NCBI GenBank assembly: GCA_014378155.1
Contig: JACMOF010000494.1
Location: forward strand, 1-6,884
Source of the DNA: Caulobacter sp.
GTDB taxonomy: Bacteria; Pseudomonadota; Alphaproteobacteria; Caulobacterales; Caulobacteraceae
DNA: 6,884 bases
Direction of reading: 5' to 3'
Shown here: positions 1 through 6,482 of the stretch, piece by piece
Position numbering within the stretch: position 1 is the stretch's first letter
How the letters are laid out: the number at the start of each line of letters is the position of its first letter
Position numbers and translations under genes: made by a program
Notes under the pieces: generated by a model
What the model was told of the DNA's origin: nothing
Seen by the model: the letters and a program-made list of their open reading frames with translations, nothing else
The model's database searches: none

Positions 1-266
1 GTTCGGGCGACGTGACGGTCAACCTGCCGGGCGGCCTCAACGGCGGGGTGACGATGCAGTATGTCGGCCACAGCTTCGACAACGCCAGCAACAGCCGGCG
101 GCTGAAGAGTTACGTGCTGGCCGAGGTGCGTCTGTCGTATCCGATCAATGACATCTTCGAGGTCTACGGCCGGGTCGAGAACCTGTTCAATCAGAAATAC
201 GAGACGCTTTATCGCTATGGGACCCTGGGGCGCGGCGCCTTCGCCGGCGTGCGAGCCCGGTTCTAG
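1..266 (+). CDS. TonB-dependent outer-membrane receptor, C-terminal end (probably BtuB-like, partial)
   Basis: This is the last 87 complete codons of a gene that starts left of the window; the frame is open from base 3 to the TAG at 264-266. The protein shows the alternating polar/hydrophobic strands of an outer-membrane beta-barrel. It has the hallmark end of TonB-dependent receptors: a VYGRVENLFNQKYET segment, a YGTLGRGAFAGV strand, and a terminal phenylalanine (RARF), which is the usual BAM-recognition residue. Such receptors import scarce ligands using TonB-ExbBD energy. The plug domain and TonB box are outside the window, so the substrate cannot be read from this fragment. The cobalamin genes that begin 2 bases downstream, together with a BtuFCD-like ABC transporter, make a cobalamin/corrinoid receptor (BtuB) the best inference. 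A siderophore-type receptor remains possible. Family call is firm; BtuB identity is contextual. Confidence 0.85.
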   Translation, partial: SGDVTVNLPGGLNGGVTMQYVGHSFDNASNSRRLKSYVLAEVRLSYPINDIFEVYGRVENLFNQKYETLYRYGTLGRGAFAGVRARF

Positions 267-268
267 CC

Positions 269-1255
269 ATGGCGACGCCGGCGGCCCTGTTGGGTCACGG
301 CGGGCAGCTGGGCGCGGCGCGGACGGTCTTTCCGGCCGCGCCGACGCCCTGGCTGGACCTGTCGACGGGAATAAACCCCTGGCCCTATCCCATGCCGAAC
401 CTTGGGCCGGAAGCCTACTCGCGCCTGCCCGATCCGGAGACCTTGCGGTCCCTGGAGCGCGCAGCGGCCTCGGCGTTCGGCGTCGATGATCCGGCCCGGA
501 TCGTGGCGGCGGCCGGCAGCGAGGCTTTGATACGCCTCCTGCCGCGTCTGCTGCCAGCCCGGAGGATCGCCGTCTCTGCCCAGACCTATGGCGGGCACGC
601 CCAGGCATGGCGGTTGGCGGACGCGGACCTGACGGATGAAGCAGACCCGTCGGCCCATCTGCGGGTGCTGGTCAATCCGAACAACCCGGATGGCCGCGTC
701 CTGCCGCTCGCGCAGGTTCTCGCCCTGACCGACGGCCTGATGATCGTCGACGAGGCCTTCGCAGACACTTCCCCCGCTTCGTCTGTCGCGGCGTCAGCGG
801 GTGCGCCTGGCCATGAGCAGTTGATCGTCCTGCGGTCGTTCGGCAAGTTCTATGGCCTGGCCGGCGTGCGGCTGGGTTTCCTCGTTGCCGAGCCTCGTCT
901 CGCCGCGCGCGTCCGCCAGGCGCTGGGCGATTGGCCTGTGTCGGGGCCGGCGCTCGCCGTGGGGCTGGCGGCCTATGCCGACCCCGCCTGGGCCGCGCAA
1001 ACCCGGGCTCGCCTCGCCGTAGACGCCGCTCGCCTCGACGCCCTGCTGATCACAGCCCGGTTCGAGATCGTGGGCGGAACCGCGCTGTTCCGACTAGCCC
1101 GCGCCGCCGACGCGCCACGCCGTTTCGAGGCCCTGGCCCGCGCTGGAATCCTGACCCGACCCTTTCCCTGGGATGAGACGCTGATCCGCTTTGGCCTGCC
1201 TGGCCCGCAAGCCGACTGGCTCCGTCTGGCCCAAGCCCTGGAGACTTTCCGATGA
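269..1255 (+). CDS. cobC: Threonine-phosphate decarboxylase (CobC; CobD in Salmonella naming)
   Basis: A 328-residue PLP enzyme of the class I/II aminotransferase fold. The family decarboxylates L-threonine O-3-phosphate to (R)-1-amino-2-propanol phosphate, the linker that CbiB attaches to cobyric acid. Visible motifs, in order: STGINPWPYP near residues 32-41 (substrate loop typical of CobC/CobD), TYGGHAQAW at 106-114, NPNNPDGR at 136-143, DEAFAD at 161-166 (Asp expected to pair with the PLP pyridine nitrogen), SFGKFYGLAG at 190-199 with Lys193 as the expected Schiff-base lysine, an arginine at 201 in RLGF, and LIRFGLPG at 305-312 with a carboxylate-binding-type arginine. The length is normal for the family. 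The ATG at 269 lies 2 bases after the receptor stop and puts the N-terminal GHGG segment in the usual place; the Shine-Dalgarno is weak, so translation probably depends on coupling. The end overlaps cobO by ATGA. No key residue is missing. Confidence 0.95.
   Translation: MATPAALLGHGGQLGAARTVFPAAPTPWLDLSTGINPWPYPMPNLGPEAYSRLPDPETLRSLERAAASAFGVDDPARIVAAAGSEALIRLLPRLLPARRIAVSAQTYGGHAQAWRLADADLTDEADPSAHLRVLVNPNNPDGRVLPLAQVLALTDGLMIVDEAFADTSPASSVAASAGAPGHEQLIVLRSFGKFYGLAGVRLGFLVAEPRLAARVRQALGDWPVSGPALAVGLAAYADPAWAAQTRARLAVDAARLDALLITARFEIVGGTALFRLARAADAPRRFEALARAGILTRPFPWDETLIRFGLPGPQADWLRLAQALETFR
1240..1243 (+). promoter_or_regulatory. Ribosome binding site for cobO
   Basis: GGAG inside the end of cobC, with 8 bases between it and the ATG at 1252. 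It supports that start, which is also the one that gives the ATGA overlap with the cobC stop and a full-length CobO N-terminus. Confidence 0.55.
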
Positions 1256-1857
1256 GCGAAGATCTCAACGCCAAGCATGCCGAGGTCATGCGCGCCCTCA
1301 AGGCCGAGCGCGAGGCGATGATGGAGACCAAGACCCTCGAAAAGGGCCTGCTACTGGTTCACACCGGCGACGGCAAGGGCAAGTCCTCGGCGGGCTTCGG
1401 CATGGTGGCGCGCCACCTCGGCTGGGGCCTCCAGGTCGGGGTCGTCCAGTATATCAAGGGAAAGTGGAAGACCGGCGAGCGCCTGTTTTTCAAGAAGTTT
1501 CCCGACCAGGTCCGCTACGAGGTCATGGGCGAGGGCTTCACCTGGGACACCCAGGACCGCGCGCGCGACGTCGCCGCCGCCCAGGCCGCCTGGCTTGTTT
1601 CCCAAGAAATGATCGCCGATCCCAAGCTCGACTTCGTGCTGCTGGACGAGATCAACATCGCCCTGCGCTACGACTATCTCGACATCGACGAGGTGGTGGC
1701 GGCCTTGAAGGCCCGTCCCAACGACAAGCACGTGTGCCTGACCGGCCGCAACGCCAAACCGCAACTGATTGAGATCGCCGACCTGGTCACCGAGATGACC
1801 TTGGTCAAGCATCCGTTCGAGCAGGGCTTCAAGGCCCAGCGCGGGGTCGAGTTTTGA
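1252..1857 (+). CDS. cobO: Cob(I)yrinic acid a,c-diamide adenosyltransferase (CobO/BtuR/CobA family)
   Basis: A 201-residue cytosolic ATP:corrinoid adenosyltransferase. The family transfers the 5'-deoxyadenosyl group from ATP to Co(I) of a corrinoid, acting on de novo intermediates or on salvaged corrinoids. An amphipathic N-terminal helix (about residues 1-28) precedes the P-loop HTGDGKGKSS at 37-46. Then come QYIKGKWKTGE at 66-76, MGEGFTW at 92-98, the Walker B-like LLDEINIALRY at 130-140, LTGRNA at 163-168, LVTEM at 178-182, and the C-terminal family signature KAQRGVEF ending the protein. Length and motif order match the CobO family, which is distinct from the PduO and EutT types. The gene overlaps cobC by 4 bases upstream and the binding-protein gene by 4 bases (TTGA) downstream. 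Placement next to an importer suggests that incoming corrinoids are adenosylated on entry; this is inference. No anomaly is seen. Confidence 0.96.
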   Translation: MSEDLNAKHAEVMRALKAEREAMMETKTLEKGLLLVHTGDGKGKSSAGFGMVARHLGWGLQVGVVQYIKGKWKTGERLFFKKFPDQVRYEVMGEGFTWDTQDRARDVAAAQAAWLVSQEMIADPKLDFVLLDEINIALRYDYLDIDEVVAALKARPNDKHVCLTGRNAKPQLIEIADLVTEMTLVKHPFEQGFKAQRGVEF

Positions 1858-2699
1858 CCGGCCTGACCCGAAGAGCCGCCGTCGGCGCCGGCCTGGCCGT
1901 CGGGCTGACGGCCAGCGCGCGCGCCCTGCCGCGCGTCGTCTCGCTCAATCCCTGCACCGACGCGGTGCTGGTCAATGTCGCCGACCGAAGCCAGATTCTG
2001 GCGCTCAGCCACTATGCCCGCGACGGCCGGCAGTCGCCGATCGCCGCAGTCGCCCGAACCTATCCAATGACCTACGAGAGCGCCGAGGAGGTGATCGCCC
2101 TGCGGCCCGACGTGGTGCTGACTGCGGCCCACTCCTCGCCCGCCACCCGCGCGGCGCTGAAACGGCTGGGCGTGCGCACCGAGCTCTTCAAGGTGCCCAA
2201 CAGCTGGGTGGAGAACCAGGCTCAGATCCGCCGGATCGCGCAGGCGGTTGGGCACCCCCAGCGCGGCGAGACGCTGATCGCCCGGGTCGAGGCGGCGATG
2301 GCCCTGGGCGCGCCGCGTCCTGGGACCCGGCCGATCACCGCCCTGGTCTTCCAGCCGAACGGCTTCGCCGCAGGCCACGGCACGCTGGTCGACGAGATGA
2401 TGCGCCGCGCCGGCTTCGTGAACGTCGCCGAGCGCTATGGCCTGAAGAAGTGGGGCAATGTCTCGCTTGAGCGACTGCTCGACGATCCGCCCGAGGTGCT
2501 GCTGGCCGGCCAGGCCTCGCCCCACGCCCCGACCTGGGCTGAACGCATTCTGAACCATCCGGCCCTGGCCAGCGTCGGGCCCCACATGAAGCGGGCGGTG
2601 TTTGCCGAGCGTCTGCTCTATTGCGGCGGGCCCGTGCTGATCGAGACCGCCGCCGTCCTGGCCACCGCCCGGCGACAGGTTCTCGGAGAGGCGGCATGA
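1854..2699 (+). CDS. ABC transporter periplasmic substrate-binding protein, BtuF-like
   Basis: A 281-residue protein of the helical-backbone metal/cobalamin/siderophore binding class (BtuF/FhuD/FecB-like). It captures ligand in the periplasm and delivers it to the permease. The start is a TTG at 1854 that overlaps the cobO stop (TTGA). An in-frame TGA at 1770-1772 and the absence of ATG or GTG between it and the mature region leave TTG as the only plausible start. Residues 1-24 form a signal peptide with twin arginines (LTRRAAVGAG), a short hydrophobic stretch and an ASARA-type cleavage site. There is no lipobox cysteine, so the product should be soluble. Family features include RVVSLNPCTD at 27-36, YESAEEVIALRPDVVL at 74-89, QPNGFAAGHGTLVDEM at 167-182, and LLYCGGP at 254-260. 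Adjacent btuC- and btuD-like genes complete the importer. A corrinoid ligand is inferred from context; another metal chelate cannot be excluded. Confidence 0.9.
   Translation: MTGLTRRAAVGAGLAVGLTASARALPRVVSLNPCTDAVLVNVADRSQILALSHYARDGRQSPIAAVARTYPMTYESAEEVIALRPDVVLTAAHSSPATRAALKRLGVRTELFKVPNSWVENQAQIRRIAQAVGHPQRGETLIARVEAAMALGAPRPGTRPITALVFQPNGFAAGHGTLVDEMMRRAGFVNVAERYGLKKWGNVSLERLLDDPPEVLLAGQASPHAPTWAERILNHPALASVGPHMKRAVFAERLLYCGGPVLIETAAVLATARRQVLGEAA
2685..2688 (+). promoter_or_regulatory. Ribosome binding site deciding the permease start
   Basis: GGAG, 7 bases before the ATG at 2696. It favours that start over an in-frame upstream start at 2621, which would add 25 arginine-rich residues (MRRARADRDR...) in front of the first membrane helix and overlap the binding-protein gene by 79 bases. 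Confidence 0.65.
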
Positions 2700-3679
2700 T
2701 AGGCAAACGACCTCTGCTGATTGGAGGGCTGTGCCTCCTCGTCATCTTGCTGAGCGGGTTATCCCTTATGGCCGGACGGGTCTGGGTGCCGTGGAGCGCC
2801 TGGTCCCCCGCCTCGCACGATCCGCGCTGGGCGATCATCTTCGAGCTTCGTGTGCCGCGCACGATCCTGGCCATCGCCGTTGGCGCCGCCTTGGGCCTGT
2901 CCGGTGCGGCCATGCAGGGCTATACGCGCAACCCCCTGGCCGATCCTGGGGTCATGGGCGTCTCTTCGGCGGCCGCCCTGGGCGCCGTGATGACCATGTA
3001 CCTGGCCGCCAGCCTGGCCACGCCTTGGATGCTGTTCGCCGCCGCCATGGCCGGGGCGGGGATCGGTGTGGCGATGACGTTGCTATTGGCCGGTGGGACG
3101 GGTGGGACCATCACCTTCATCCTGGCGGGCATGATCCTCAACGCCGTCGCCAGCGCCGGGGTCGCCCTCGCCTTGAGCCTGGCCCCCAGCCCTTGGGCGG
3201 CGCAGGAGATCATCAACTGGCTACTGGGGTCGCTGGCCGATCGCAGCACGGACGACGTGTTCATGGCCCTGCCCTTCATCGGGGTCGGCTGCGGGATCAT
3301 GCTGCTGCTGGGCCGGGCGCTCGATGCCCTGACCCTGGGTGAGACCGGAGCCAGGGCCCTGGGCGTGAACCTGACCCTGGCCCGCGTGTTGCTGGCGATC
3401 GGGGTGGGCATGGCGACCGGCGCCAGCGTCGCCGTCACCGGCATGATCGGCTTCGTCGGCCTGATCGTGCCGCACCTGATGCGACCCTTGGTCGGGAATC
3501 GACCTGGCGCGCTGCTGGCGCCCAGCGCTGTCGCCGGCGCGGTGCTGGTGCTGGTGGCCGACATCGTGGTGCGCCTGACGCCCTCGGTCGCGGAGGTTCG
3601 GCTGGGCGTGGCCATGGCCGCAGTGGGCGGGCCGTTCTTCCTGGCCCTGTTGATCTCGCTGCGCCGGAGGATGGCATGA
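2696..3679 (+). CDS. ABC transporter permease, BtuC-like (FecCD family)
   Basis: A 327-residue polytopic inner-membrane protein of the FecCD/BtuC family, which forms the homodimeric channel for vitamin B12, haem or ferric siderophores. About ten hydrophobic segments are visible, from residues 6-25 to about 303-321. Family signatures: RVPRTILAIAVGAALGLSG at 52-70 followed by AAMQGYTRNPLADPGVMGVS at 71-90; INWLLGSL at 173-180; GVNLTLARVLL at 223-233; VTGMIGFVGLIVPHLMRPLVG at 247-267, which contains the coupling-helix region contacting the ATPase; and the C-terminal EVRLGVAMAAVGGPFF at 300-315. The ATG at 2696 overlaps the previous stop by ATGA and has a good Shine-Dalgarno. It sits between its binding protein and ATPase genes with 4-base overlaps on both sides, so equal dosage is likely. 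Substrate specificity (cobalamin/cobinamide) is inferred from the operon only. Confidence 0.93.
   Translation: MIGKRPLLIGGLCLLVILLSGLSLMAGRVWVPWSAWSPASHDPRWAIIFELRVPRTILAIAVGAALGLSGAAMQGYTRNPLADPGVMGVSSAAALGAVMTMYLAASLATPWMLFAAAMAGAGIGVAMTLLLAGGTGGTITFILAGMILNAVASAGVALALSLAPSPWAAQEIINWLLGSLADRSTDDVFMALPFIGVGCGIMLLLGRALDALTLGETGARALGVNLTLARVLLAIGVGMATGASVAVTGMIGFVGLIVPHLMRPLVGNRPGALLAPSAVAGAVLVLVADIVVRLTPSVAEVRLGVAMAAVGGPFFLALLISLRRRMA
3666..3670 (+). promoter_or_regulatory. Ribosome binding site for the BtuD-like ATPase
   Basis: GGAGG, 5 bases before the ATG at 3676. It selects this start rather than the in-frame ATG at 3685, which would lie 14 bases away. Confidence 0.65.
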
Positions 3680-4470
3680 CCGGAATGAGCGAGAGTGACC
3701 TGGTCGCCGATAATGTCGCCGTCACCCTGGGCGGTCGATCGATCCTGGCCGGGATCAGCGCCCGGTTTCGGCCTGGCGAGGTCACCGCCATTGTCGGTCC
3801 CAACGGCGCGGGCAAGTCGACCCTGCTGGCCTGCCTGGCGGGCCTTCGAGCCCCGGACACTGGGCGGGTCACGCTCGGCCACGCGCCGCTCCTCGCCCTG
3901 GCTCACCGCGAGCGCGCCCGCCGTATCGGCTTTCTGCCTCAGACGCCGGAGGTGGCCTGGGCCGTGGATGTCGAGACCTTGGTGGGCCTGGGCCGCACCC
4001 CGCACAGCGGCGCGCGCGGCCTCACGGAGGCCGACCGTCTCGCCGTGCGGGCCGCCCTCGTTCGGACCCACACGACCGACCTGGCCCGCCGCGACGTCAC
4101 CACCCTGTCGGGCGGTGAGCGGGCCCGAGCCCTGCTGGCGCGTGTCCTGGCCGGCGAGCCCGCGTGGCTGCTGGCCGACGAACCCCTCGCCGGTCTCGAC
4201 CCCGGTCACCAGTTGGACGCCGTCGACCTGCTGCGGGGCTTCGCGGCCGAGAGCGGTCATGGCGTGGTCATGACCTTGCACGACCTGGGCGTGGCCTTGC
4301 GCCTGGCGGACCGCGTGATCGTGTTGCAGGGCGGGTCCGTGATCGCCGACGCCGCGCCGCTGGCCGCCCTGACGCCGGAGGTGCTGGCTCGGGCCTATGG
4401 CGTCGAAGCCGCCGTGGTGGCCGGAACCGCCGGTCCGCTGATCGAACTGATCGGGCGACGGGATGGCTGA
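3676..4470 (+). CDS. ABC transporter ATP-binding protein, BtuD-like
   Basis: A 264-residue nucleotide-binding subunit that powers the importer from the cytosolic face of the inner membrane. All ABC ATPase elements are intact: an A-loop region near residues 17-24, Walker A GPNGAGKST at 41-49, Q-loop Gln89 in GFLPQT, signature LSGGE at 144-148, Walker B WLLADEP at 164-170 with catalytic Glu169, a D-loop LAGLD at 171-175, and H-loop His202 in MTLHDL. The C-terminal LTPEVLARAYGVEA segment is characteristic of FecE/BtuD/HmuV-type ATPases of iron-chelate and B12 importers. It overlaps the permease gene by 4 bases and cbiB by 8 bases. The motif set fixes the class; corrinoid specificity comes from its neighbours. 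HmuV or FecE would be the alternative names if the ligand is not a corrinoid. Confidence 0.95.
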   Translation: MTGMSESDLVADNVAVTLGGRSILAGISARFRPGEVTAIVGPNGAGKSTLLACLAGLRAPDTGRVTLGHAPLLALAHRERARRIGFLPQTPEVAWAVDVETLVGLGRTPHSGARGLTEADRLAVRAALVRTHTTDLARRDVTTLSGGERARALLARVLAGEPAWLLADEPLAGLDPGHQLDAVDLLRGFAAESGHGVVMTLHDLGVALRLADRVIVLQGGSVIADAAPLAALTPEVLARAYGVEAAVVAGTAGPLIELIGRRDG

Positions 4471-5419
4471 CGCCCCGCCCTGGCCCTGGGTGGTCGCCCT
4501 GGCCCTGGCGCTGGAGGCGGCGCTCGGCTATCCGGCCTGGCTGCTGCGCCTCGCGCCGCATCCGGTGGCCTGGCCGGCTGCCTTGATCGAGATATTGGAG
4601 CTAGGCTGGAACCGTCCGGCGTTCGGCGACCAGGGCCGTCGCTTCCTGGGCGTGGCGGTCATGGTCATCGTGGCCGGCCTCGCGATCGGTCTGGGCCTGG
4701 TCCTGCACCGCGCGCTCGCCGGGCACTGGCTCGGCCTCCTGGCGATCGCGCTGATCGCCACGGTCGGCCTGGCCCAGCGCAGCCTTCACCAACATGTCGC
4801 CGCAGTCCTGACGGCGCTGCGGGCCGACGACATTCCGACCGCCCGCGTGGCCTTGGCGATGATTGTCGGACGCGACACCGAGCGGCTCGGCGCTCACGAG
4901 ATCGCGGCTGCGGCGCTGGAAAGCCTGGCCGAGAGCTTCAACGACGGCGTCGTCGCGCCGGCCTTCTGGTTGCTGGTCGGCGGTTTGCCAGGCCTTTTCG
5001 CCTATAAGGCCGTCAACACCGCCGACAGTCTGATAGGCCACCGCGAACCGCGCTGGCGGATGTTTGGTTGGGCCGCCGCCCGAGCCGACGATGTGATGAA
5101 CCTGGTCCCGGCCCGCATAGCCGGCCCGCTGATCGCCCTGGCGGCCGGACGCGGCTGGGCGATCATGTTCCGCGACGCCCGGTTACATGCCTCGCCCAAC
5201 GCCGGTTGGCCCGAGGCCGCCATGGCCGGCGGGCTGGCGGTCAGGGTGGGCGGCGAGGCGCGCTACGAAGGTGTGACCAAGCTTGGAGCCGCGCTCGGCG
5301 ACGGACCCGCTCCGACCACCCTCGACCTCGAGCGCGGCTTGTCATTGTATCGCCGGGCCTGCGTCCTGCTGTGGATGATCCTCCTGATGATCGGCCTGAT
5401 CGCCAGGCTTGCGCGATGA
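4463..5419 (+). CDS. cbiB: Adenosylcobinamide-phosphate synthase (CbiB; CobD in Pseudomonas naming)
   Basis: A 318-residue integral inner-membrane enzyme that joins aminopropanol phosphate (made by the CobC product) to adenosylcobyric acid, giving adenosylcobinamide phosphate. Recognised by an N-terminal LALEAALGYP region with HPVAWPAALIE at 33-43, MIVGRDTERL at 133-142, ALESLAESFNDGVVAPAFW at 151-169, GGLPGLFAYKAVNTADS at 173-189, FGWAAARADDVMNLVPAR at 201-218, and HASPNAGWPEAAMAGGLAV at 242-260. All are highly typical of CbiB. Hydrophobic segments lie near residues 8-22, 62-81, 88-104, 163-180 and 299-315. The ATG at 4463 overlaps the ATPase gene by 8 bases; its Shine-Dalgarno is weak (a G-rich stretch), suggesting coupling. 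GYP replaces the GDP of many homologues; I recall GYP from other alphaproteobacterial members, so it is not a defect. A 28-base gap follows before cobT. Confidence 0.96.
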   Translation: MADAPPWPWVVALALALEAALGYPAWLLRLAPHPVAWPAALIEILELGWNRPAFGDQGRRFLGVAVMVIVAGLAIGLGLVLHRALAGHWLGLLAIALIATVGLAQRSLHQHVAAVLTALRADDIPTARVALAMIVGRDTERLGAHEIAAAALESLAESFNDGVVAPAFWLLVGGLPGLFAYKAVNTADSLIGHREPRWRMFGWAAARADDVMNLVPARIAGPLIALAAGRGWAIMFRDARLHASPNAGWPEAAMAGGLAVRVGGEARYEGVTKLGAALGDGPAPTTLDLERGLSLYRRACVLLWMILLMIGLIARLAR

Positions 5420-5451
5420 CACCGCCTCACCTCTCCTGGATATCGCCATGA
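5416..5451 (+). other. Possible 11-codon mini-cistron coupling cbiB to cobT
   Basis: The only true intergenic gap in the window contains an ATG (5416) overlapping the cbiB stop as ATGA, eleven codons (MTPPHLSWISP), and a TGA at 5449-5451 overlapping the cobT ATG at 5448, again as ATGA. It therefore links the two genes without any gap. It could be a translational-coupling device, the remnant of a lost gene, or chance. No strong Shine-Dalgarno precedes it and the peptide resembles nothing I know. Confidence 0.25.
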
Positions 5452-6482
5452 CCGCCCTGCCCGTCGTCGTCCCCGTCAACGCCGCGCTCGAGCCGCAGCT
5501 GCGCGCTTGCCTGGACGCGAAGGCCAAACCGCCCGGCTCGCTGGGCCGGATCGAGGATCTGGCGGTGCGGATCGGCCTGATCCAGAACCGGCTCGACCCG
5601 CGCATCGCCCGCACCGACCTCTATGTGTTTGCCGGCGACCATGGCCTGACCAGCGAGGGGGTCTCGGCCTATCCGTCCAGCGTCACCGCCTCCATGGTCG
5701 AGCTCTTCCTGTCAGGTCGGTCCAGTGTCAGCGCCTTCGCCAAGGCGACCGGGGTTCGGGTTCGGGTCGTCGACGCCGGGGTCGACGCCGATCTGCCGGA
5801 GCATACTGAAATGATCTCCGCGAAGATCCGGCGCGGAACCCGCAATGCGGCGCGCGAGAGCGCCCTGACACAGGACGAGGTCCTCGCCGCCATCGCCAAG
5901 GGCGGAGAGATCGCCCGTGCGGCCGCCGAGGACGGGGCGGACGTCATCGCTCTTGGCGAGATGGGCATCGGCAACAGCTCTTCGGCCGCCCTGATCATGC
6001 ATCGCCTGGCCCCCGCCGCGCTCGACGACTGTGTCGGCCAGGGCACGGGTCACGACGCCGAGGGCATGGCGCGCAAGCGCGCTGGCATCGTTCGCGCCGC
6101 CCTGCGCTCCGACGCCAGCGCGCCACTGGCCGTGCTGGCGGAATTCGGCGGTTGCGAGATCGCCATGATGGTCGGCGCCGTGTTGGGCGCGGCGGCCGCG
6201 CGGCGGGTGGTGCTGGTCGACGGCTTCATCAGCACGGCGGCGGCCCTGGCGGCGGTGCGTCTGGTCCCGGCGGCATTGGACTACTGCGTCTTCGCCCATG
6301 GTTCGGCCGAGCGCGGCCACCCGTTGATGCTCCGAGCCTTGGGGGTTCAACCGTTGCTGGACCTCGATCTTCGGCTGGGCGAGGGCACCGGCGCGGCCCT
6401 GGCGGCTCCGCTGTTGGTCGCCGCCGCAAACCTGCTGACGGAGGTGGCCGACCTGGCCGACGTGCTGGCGGGACCAGGCTGA
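5448..6482 (+). CDS. cobT: Nicotinate-nucleotide:dimethylbenzimidazole phosphoribosyltransferase (CobT)
   Basis: A 344-residue cytosolic enzyme that moves the phosphoribosyl group of nicotinate mononucleotide to a lower-ligand base such as 5,6-dimethylbenzimidazole, giving alpha-ribazole phosphate for CobS. Motifs in order: KPPGSLGRIEDLA at 27-39, FAGDHGLTSEGVSAYP at 61-76, VVDAGVDAD at 107-115, KIRRGTRN at 126-133, GEMGIGNSSSAAL at 170-182, GQGTGHDAEGMARKRA at 197-212, EFGGCEIAMM at 232-241, VDGFISTAAAL at 257-267, and LRLGEGTGAAL at 308-318. Glu312 aligns with the catalytic glutamate reported for Salmonella CobT (Glu317). An in-frame TTG at 5409 would add 13 residues; the ATG at 5448 is preferred because it gives a usual N-terminal length, although its Shine-Dalgarno is only a weak TGGA. 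The end overlaps cobS by one base (TGATG). FAHGSAE replaces the commoner FAHRSAE; probably harmless. Confidence 0.96.
   Translation: MTALPVVVPVNAALEPQLRACLDAKAKPPGSLGRIEDLAVRIGLIQNRLDPRIARTDLYVFAGDHGLTSEGVSAYPSSVTASMVELFLSGRSSVSAFAKATGVRVRVVDAGVDADLPEHTEMISAKIRRGTRNAARESALTQDEVLAAIAKGGEIARAAAEDGADVIALGEMGIGNSSSAALIMHRLAPAALDDCVGQGTGHDAEGMARKRAGIVRAALRSDASAPLAVLAEFGGCEIAMMVGAVLGAAAARRVVLVDGFISTAAALAAVRLVPAALDYCVFAHGSAERGHPLMLRALGVQPLLDLDLRLGEGTGAALAAPLLVAAANLLTEVADLADVLAGPG

Noticed and set aside
1674..2585. Minus-strand open frame of 303 codons opposite cobO and the binding-protein gene
   Set aside because: No family motif is seen, and the opposite strand carries confidently identified proteins with matching starts and overlaps. 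Treated as a GC-driven shadow.
2621..2695. Upstream in-frame extension of the permease adding 25 arginine-rich residues
   Set aside because: The extension is the binding-protein gene read in another frame. The ATG at 2696 has a GGAG at proper spacing and the ATGA overlap seen at neighbouring junctions.
2920..4281. Long minus-strand open frame (453 codons) opposite the permease and ATPase genes
   Set aside because: Its translation is low-complexity Pro/Ala/Arg/Gly/Gln-rich with no recognisable domain, and it lies opposite two genes with intact family motifs. High GC content commonly creates such antisense frames.
5409..5447. TTG start 13 codons upstream for cobT
   Set aside because: The ATG at 5448 already gives a normal CobT N-terminal length; the TTG lacks a clear ribosome binding site and the extra residues are not family-like.
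5751..5790. Short direct repeats (TTCGGG twice, GTCGACGCC twice)
   Set aside because: They lie inside the cobT motif region VVDAGVDAD and are explained by repeated Val-Asp-Ala codons in a GC-rich gene.
6299..6304. CobT reads FAHGSAE where FAHRSAE is common, initially considered a damaged site
   Set aside because: From recall this position varies among CobT proteins, and all other motifs including the catalytic Glu312 are intact, so a single change here is weak evidence of damage.
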